Below, piece after piece: positions 59,270 through 64,000 of a stretch of 64,000 nucleotides of DNA. Each line of letters starts with the position of its first letter. Position 1 is the first letter of the stretch. The notes beneath the pieces were generated by a model. That model made no database searches, was not told where the DNA came from, and saw only the letters and a list, made by a program, of their open reading frames with translations. Both the position numbers and the translations under genes were made by a program. Source of the DNA: Brachionus plicatilis (taxonomy: Eukaryota > Rotifera > Eurotatoria > Ploima > Brachionidae); the NCBI GenBank assembly GCA_010279815.1, contig QEOQ01000651.1, positions 68,525 through 132,524 on the forward strand, written 5' to 3'.

Positions 59270-60720
59270 GACTTTTTCACTAGACAATAACAATGTATTT
59301 GAAATTTTTAAATGTTGTTGTGATTTAACCTTAGATTTTCCTGAGAAGTATGTTTTAAACACGTCATCAATACTATTAGGTTGTTTAATAAGTTGAACGA
59401 AGGAAAAAATGCGACATAGGCTACCAAATCGATTTGTTTGGTATATGGCGACAACGCTCTGACTGTTCGCACTTGTCAAAATTGGTTTGCTCGATTCAAA
59501 GCTGGAGATTTCGACCTCAATGACAAAGAACGCGTTGGGAGAACCGTCGAAGCTGATGACGCGTATTTGCAAGAGCTGCTTGAGGAAGACTCGACGCGGT
59601 CGACTAGACAGCTCGCTAAAGAGGTGACTGTAACAAATGGCACCGTTTGGAATAGATTAAAAGCATTAGGAAAGATCCAAAAGGCCTGTAAATGGGTCAC
59701 GCACAAATTCTCAGAAATCAATATTGCGCAACGATTGAGCATTTGCGTTTCTCTCTTGTCTAGGCAGAAAATAAATAGTTTTTTGTTGAAAATCGTAACT
59801 GGAGATGAAAAGTGGATCTACTTCGATAACCAGGTCAACAAAAAACAATGGGTCGACCCTGATCAAGAGCCATTACCTATTCCGAAACGCGAAATTCATG
59901 GAAAAAAGGTCATGCTTTGTGTTTGGTGGGATCAGAAGGGTATAATCTATTATGAGCTACTGCAACCCAAGCAAACGATAACCGCAGACCTTTATTCACA
60001 ACAATTGATACCTTGAGTCACGCTTTGGAAACAAAACGGCCACACAGAGCTAAAGGAGAGTGTTAAGTGATTCTTTTACATGACAACGCTAGGCCATGTG
60101 TTGCAAAAACGACTCGGAACAAGATAGAGAATCTAGGCTGGGAAGTCTTATCTCATCCAGCTTATTCATCAGACTTAGCTCCTTAAGATTACCATTTGTT
60201 CCGATCCATGCAGCACTTCCTCAGTGAAAAAAGTTACTCAGACTTGGAGGAAATCAAAAAAGACGTCAGTCAATATTTCACCTTAAAATCAGCCAGCTTC
60301 TACGAGCGAGGGATCAAAATGCTGCCAGAAAGATGGTGGATGTGTATTTCTAGCGAAGGAAATTATTTTAGTGACTAATTAAATTTTATTTTAGTTTTTA
60401 TAAATAAATTAGTCTAGAAAAAAACGAAAAAACTTATTAAACAACCTAATAATTCATGTTGTTTTATATAACACCATAGTCCTTTGATTGGGTTCAATTC
60501 GCAATGATACTTTAGAATAAAGATTATCTTAAAACTATATTTTTTAGCCAAGTTTTCAATCTTCTTGGTCTCTTGAAATGCTGGATGATCAGATACCATT
60601 TTTTTTAAATCATCCAACTTAATTTTTGGTGGCACATTATAACCCAATTCAATCGCTACCTGCTTTAACCCTCTCTTTCTTCCCTTGTCAGGTCCATTAA
60701 AGTGGCATTTTCAAATAAGA
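59270..60720 (-). pseudogene. DDE transposase relic interrupted by mariner
   Basis: Right of the mariner the minus strand reads NGPDKGRKRGLKQVAIELGY, NVPPKIKLDDLKKMVSDHPA and KYHCELNPIKGLWCYIKQH, a block typical of the third acidic residue of IS630/Tc1-like DDE_3 transposases (ELNPIEGLW). Left of it the same strand continues NSIDDVFKTYFSGKSKVKS. Removing the mariner would bring the two parts together. Only the C-terminal part is present. Confidence 0.6.
59376..60449 (+). mobile_element. Mariner transposon, DD34D, defective
   Basis: 1074 bp with matching inverted ends, TTAGGTTGTTTAATAAGTT, flanked by TA on both sides (59374-59375, 60450-60451). The transposase frame has YGDNALTVRTCQNWFARFKA, the D1 site TGDEKWIYFDN, D2 site [10 protein letters not shown] and the [18 protein letters not shown] block where the third Asp comes 34 residues after D2. 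A stop at about 59418, a stop at 60014 and a frameshift inactivate it. Standard mariners are near 1.3 kb; about 200 bp is missing, including the N-terminal helix-turn-helix start. Confidence 0.92.
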
Positions 60721-60900
60721 ACTATTTTCACTTAAAAAAAAGTAAAAAGTAATAAAATAAAGTAGTGATTTAATAAAAAAAAATTTAAACTCAACTAATT
60801 TTGAAAAATTATGAAAAATGTCAAAATTTAATTTTTTTTTAAAAGTGAGTCTTTTTGTAAGCTTTTAAAAGTCTTTAAAAGAAATAAATAAAATTTTCTT

Positions 60901-61059
60901 ATGGAGAATCCAAAAACGAGGTCTATTTTATTCGATTTAGATGGTATGGAAGTTTTGCACCGCGCGAACCTTACTTCCAAAATTGTTGCGAAGCAAGGCC
61001 TTTTATATTTTTATTTATTGTTCTTTTTCCTTTTATTGTATCATTTATTTATATCATAG
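60901..61059 (+). CDS. Possible first exon of a HAD-like hydrolase, or short ORF
   Basis: Begins ATG after an A-rich leader: MENPKTRSILFDLDG. The phrase ILFDLDG is motif I of haloacid-dehalogenase hydrolases, where the first Asp is the nucleophile. A GTATGG directly after GATG could be a donor, so that the next exon would supply the usual T-L. Read through, the frame goes on MEVLHRANLTSKIVAKQG to a stop at 61059, unlike HAD proteins. No second exon was found in the window. Could be chance. Confidence 0.3.
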   Translation: MENPKTRSILFDLDGMEVLHRANLTSKIVAKQGLLYFYLLFFFLLLYHLFIS

Positions 61060-63240
61060 GTTTTTTTTAAGATAGGAAAATTAATTCAAAATCAAATATT
61101 GCTTAATAAAATATTACTTAAGTTAATTAAATCATAATACTAATAAATTTTATGTTATGAGAGAATGGAATAATTAAGCTTTAATTTAATTGTTGATAAA
61201 ATACGGACAATTATTTGAAAGAACTTTAAAGGGTCCACCATTCGGAGTAGTCGCAAGTTTTTTGCATGTTTTCTGAATAGTTTCAAAAATTTGTTTGGTA
61301 AGCTTTTGACTATTGAGGGGCGGGAAGAAAATATCAGGTTTTTTCTAAGAGCATTTGTTTTAGTTGACTCAATTGCTATAATATCAGTTTTATTAATATT
61401 ACCCTTAATATTGTGTTTTATTTAATAAAAAATTTTCATAAAAGGTCCATTATTTCATTTTTAAATTATTCGATAATTTATCGTATTTTAATGTAAGCTT
61501 ACGCAATTTTTCGTAAAATTACATATCCTTGGTGACTAATATTCACGTAAGATTACGTAAGCTTACTAAAAATAATGTAAAATTACGAATATAAAAGCAT
61601 TGTATTAATCAATGAATTGAATAATTCGACTAAAAAACAGTAACTATGTCCGCTTAATTTATTTGAGAGACAGAACTAAACTTCACCCAACCTCTTATAC
61701 AGATCTTTTAACACGGCGAAGATTTTTTCTGCAGTACAACCATTGTAAAAAATAGTATTTAATAGATATATTTGTGAATTAGAAAAGAATAGCTTAAATG
61801 TGACTATATATTTTTTTTTTCCAAATCGTTATTCAACCAAAATCATTCAAAGTAAAATTTTTTTAACTAACATTATTCAAAAAAGTTAGAGAATTAAAAA
61901 GTATATTTAAATTTTTATTTTATAAAATTTTAATAAATTTATTTGTTATGACTCAGTTATTCTCTAAAAAAGCAAAAAGTTTTCTTTATTTGAAATTGAT
62001 ATTTTTCGATAATTAGTTTAAAAGCTTTCGTTTTTACAACACCTTTAGAGACTGAAACAATGATTAAATTGAATTTTAACTCTTGGTTCCGTGATTCGCT
62101 TGTTTTAATCATAATTGTCGAGTAAGAGCTCTCTCTCTCATCAGCTAATTCATATCATCTATTTAAATAAACCATAAGATAATTACTTTGCATGTGTTTA
62201 AATAATTATGGAATTAACTTTGTTTAGTTTTATTAAAACATTGGCAAATGATAAATACAAATGCAGTTTTATCGATTGGTGTTCTGTTTCAGTATGCTAT
62301 TTACTCAAAAATGAAAAAAAACACTCGGTCTGAAAAAAAAACACAATGCATTTAAAAATTTTCTTATCTCTTAGACCCGGTGTTGATCAGGTTTAACCAT
62401 ACACTCATATCTATTATCAGTAGCTAATTATCGACTAAATGCAAATGCTTTAACCAAAGAAAAAAACACAAGAACCTGATATTAAGGCTTAATAGATATT
62501 TTTTTAAATTATCATAGCAAAAAGGCTTTAAATACAATTAACACTAGTTTTTTTTTTGATTTTCTTTCGGATATTTTTCTATTTTATTCTTTCCAGCTTT
62601 AATATTCCGCAGAGTTTTGAACAAATTTAAGCACATTGCCAAAATCGATTAGGCCAAATTAAATTGGTAATTAATTCATAAAAAAAAGTTAATGTAAATT
62701 TTATTGAAGGTCTTGAAGTTTGATAAAAAGTCATCACTTTGAAGAGCTCTTGTAAGTTTTAAAAAAGTTCTCTTATTTAAAAGAAAATATTACAAATGAT
62801 TAATGAAAATGCAAATTAATTCAGTTTGAAAGCACTTTAATAGACTTCGGCATAACAAAATTTGGTATTATCAATCATTTTATACAAAAAAATTGTTTTA
62901 TTTTTTTATTCTTAAAATGATTTAAGACTTAGAAAAAAAATGGTTTTAAATTTGTCTTGTATTTTTCAAAATTGACTAGAATTATTTTATTTTTGATTTA
63001 GACAGCTGCTTGGCTAGAATAATCATCAATTTTTAAAAAAGCTTAAGGCAAAGGAAAATGGCTTTTGTTTTTTGTATAATTACAAGAAAAAATATTATCA
63101 ATATTTATTAAGAATTATTTTTGAGAAAAAAATAAATTTCAAAATTTACTTATTCTAAATTCTGAAATTGTGGCATCGCTATCTTTTTTGACTACATAAT
63201 ACTTAAACATAAAAATTCTGAAATTAAGTTCTCTAAAAAG
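61060..63240. other. Intergenic or intronic region
   Basis: AT-rich. Contains the repeat arm at 61450-61575 and otherwise no supported feature. Confidence 0.4.
61450..61575. repeat. Copy of the 7.3-kb inverted-repeat arm
   Basis: The reverse complement contains TTTTTAGTAAGCTTACGTAA and GGATATGTAATTTTACG, matching the arm at 7310-7370 in order and spacing. No partner arm was recognised nearby. Confidence 0.55.
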
Positions 63241-63269
63241 TTGTTAAGTTTTTAGCAGCTGAAGCAGAG

Positions 63270-64000
63270 CAATTTTTAATATTTTAGCTATTTTATTTCC
63301 AATAGATGAGAAGAAAAAATCAAATGACAGTAAGGAACAACTATTTCTTTATGATTCAGTTAAGGATTAAATAAAAAAATATTTAAATTAAAAAAATAAA
63401 AAAAATCAGTGGAAAATAGTTTAGAAATTTATTTTGTAATATTCTAGTTTTTTCTAAAAAGTCTAAGCGCTAGGCAAAAAGAAAAGTCCTTATTTTTGTC
63501 AAATTAAAAGAAATTTAATCAATATTTAATTATAATTTTTTTTTAAATGAGACTAGATTTTAGAATTTTAATTCAAGTTATTGATTTTAAGAATTAACTT
63601 AATTGATCATATGTTGAAAATGGTAAAGGAACCAAAATGTCAAGATTTTTATAATTTCGTACTTAAAAAAATAATTAAAAAATATCTTTTAATTCTATTT
63701 TTTTATTTAACTATTAGGAAAAAAATTATTTTGAAAATGATGATAAAATGGAAGTTGATGTTGAACCTGATAATAATAATAATTATCAAGAATCTTTATT
63801 TTTATAAAAGAGATGTTAAACAGCAAAGAAAATCAAAAAAGATTTTTAATTTATTTCTAATTTTATAATAACTAAATAAAAATAACCTACCTTAAAACAA
63901 TTTAGATCAAGACAATAATCCAACGTTTAGTAGGTTGGGATTCCTCTGATTCATACTCTGAAAATATAGACCAGAGTGTAGAAAATTTTATGCTCTTAAA
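63270..64000 (+). CDS. Possible multi-exon gene running off the window
   Basis: Several small exon-like frames on the plus strand: around 63295-63370 (PIDEKKKSNDSKEQLFLYDS), 63611-63657 (MLKMVKEPKCQDFYNF before GTACTT), 63719-63808 after CTATTAG (EKNYFENDDKMEVDVEPD) and 63907-64000 after AATTTAG (VGWDSSDSYSENIDQSVENF). They are hydrophilic and acidic and have plausible splice sites, but phases could not all be reconciled. Family unknown. Confidence 0.3.

Noticed and set aside
63581..63868. 95-codon Lys/Ile-rich frame
   Set aside because: The composition is that of A/T runs; another frame with splice sites reads as more protein-like.
1..64000. tRNA, rRNA, CRISPR array or prokaryotic operon features
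   Set aside because: None seen. No B-box-like GGTTCGAATCC, no spaced direct-repeat array, and genes contain introns.

Overview
The window is AT-rich, intron-bearing animal nuclear DNA, carried as two contigs' worth of sequence broken by runs of N at 15143-15241 and 26802-27649. Several genes are recognisably metazoan: an NK2-class homeobox gene, the ciliary dynein regulatory complex subunit DRC5 (TCTE1), dienoyl-CoA isomerase ECH1, mitochondrial ribosomal protein L11 and two calmodulin-like EF-hand proteins. Resolvable introns are mostly 46-180 bp with GT...AG ends. Motile-cilia genes, Penelope-like retroelements and very short introns would fit a small invertebrate such as a rotifer, but that placement is an inference and no species is proven.

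Layout. 1-12.1 kb: the 3' part of one large plus-strand membrane-protein gene (cadherin-like and EGF-like ectodomain, one transmembrane helix, Cys-rich tail). Its two long introns have been enlarged by retroelements: an antisense CR1-like LINE, and a sense Penelope-like element with a candidate hammerhead ribozyme. 12.5-18.2 kb: four small genes or gene parts of unknown function, several rich in amphipathic helices, around an assembly gap that looks artificial. 18.2-21.5 kb: AT-rich, no gene seen. 21.5-22.5 kb: one minus-strand gene of unknown function. 24-29.8 kb: decayed LINE reverse transcriptases, one of them split by a Mutator-like (MULE) element with intact inverted repeats and a 9-bp target duplication. 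30.6-36.9 kb: gene-dense stretch with DRC5, a zinc-finger gene, ECH1 and MRPL11. 37.8-38.8 kb: another LINE relic. 41.6-42.4 kb: a threonine-rich mucin-like type II membrane protein encoded by a microsatellite. 45.5-46.5 kb: the NK2 homeobox gene, flanked on the 3' side by about 6 kb with no gene, which may hold regulatory DNA. 52.9-54.3 kb: tandem EF-hand genes. 57.4-60.7 kb: nested transposon wreckage (gag zinc knuckles, Tigger/pogo, another DDE transposase, and a mariner with intact ends). 60.9-64 kb: small exon-like pieces of uncertain genes.

No operon-like logic is expected or seen. The host genes look like independent housekeeping, ciliary, developmental and adhesion loci. A second theme is repetitive DNA that folds on itself: at least four related foldback elements of about 350-380 bp, plus other long inverted repeats, sit between genes and in introns.

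The most interesting observations are the ribozyme candidate in the Penelope element, the nested MULE with SWIM and PHD-like fingers and its foldback derivative, the shared subterminal module of the foldback family, a possible 38-bp intron, a possible 17-nt microexon, and the duplicated flank that makes the 15.1-kb gap look spurious. All gene models were built by eye from splice sites and reading phase; none has transcript support here.
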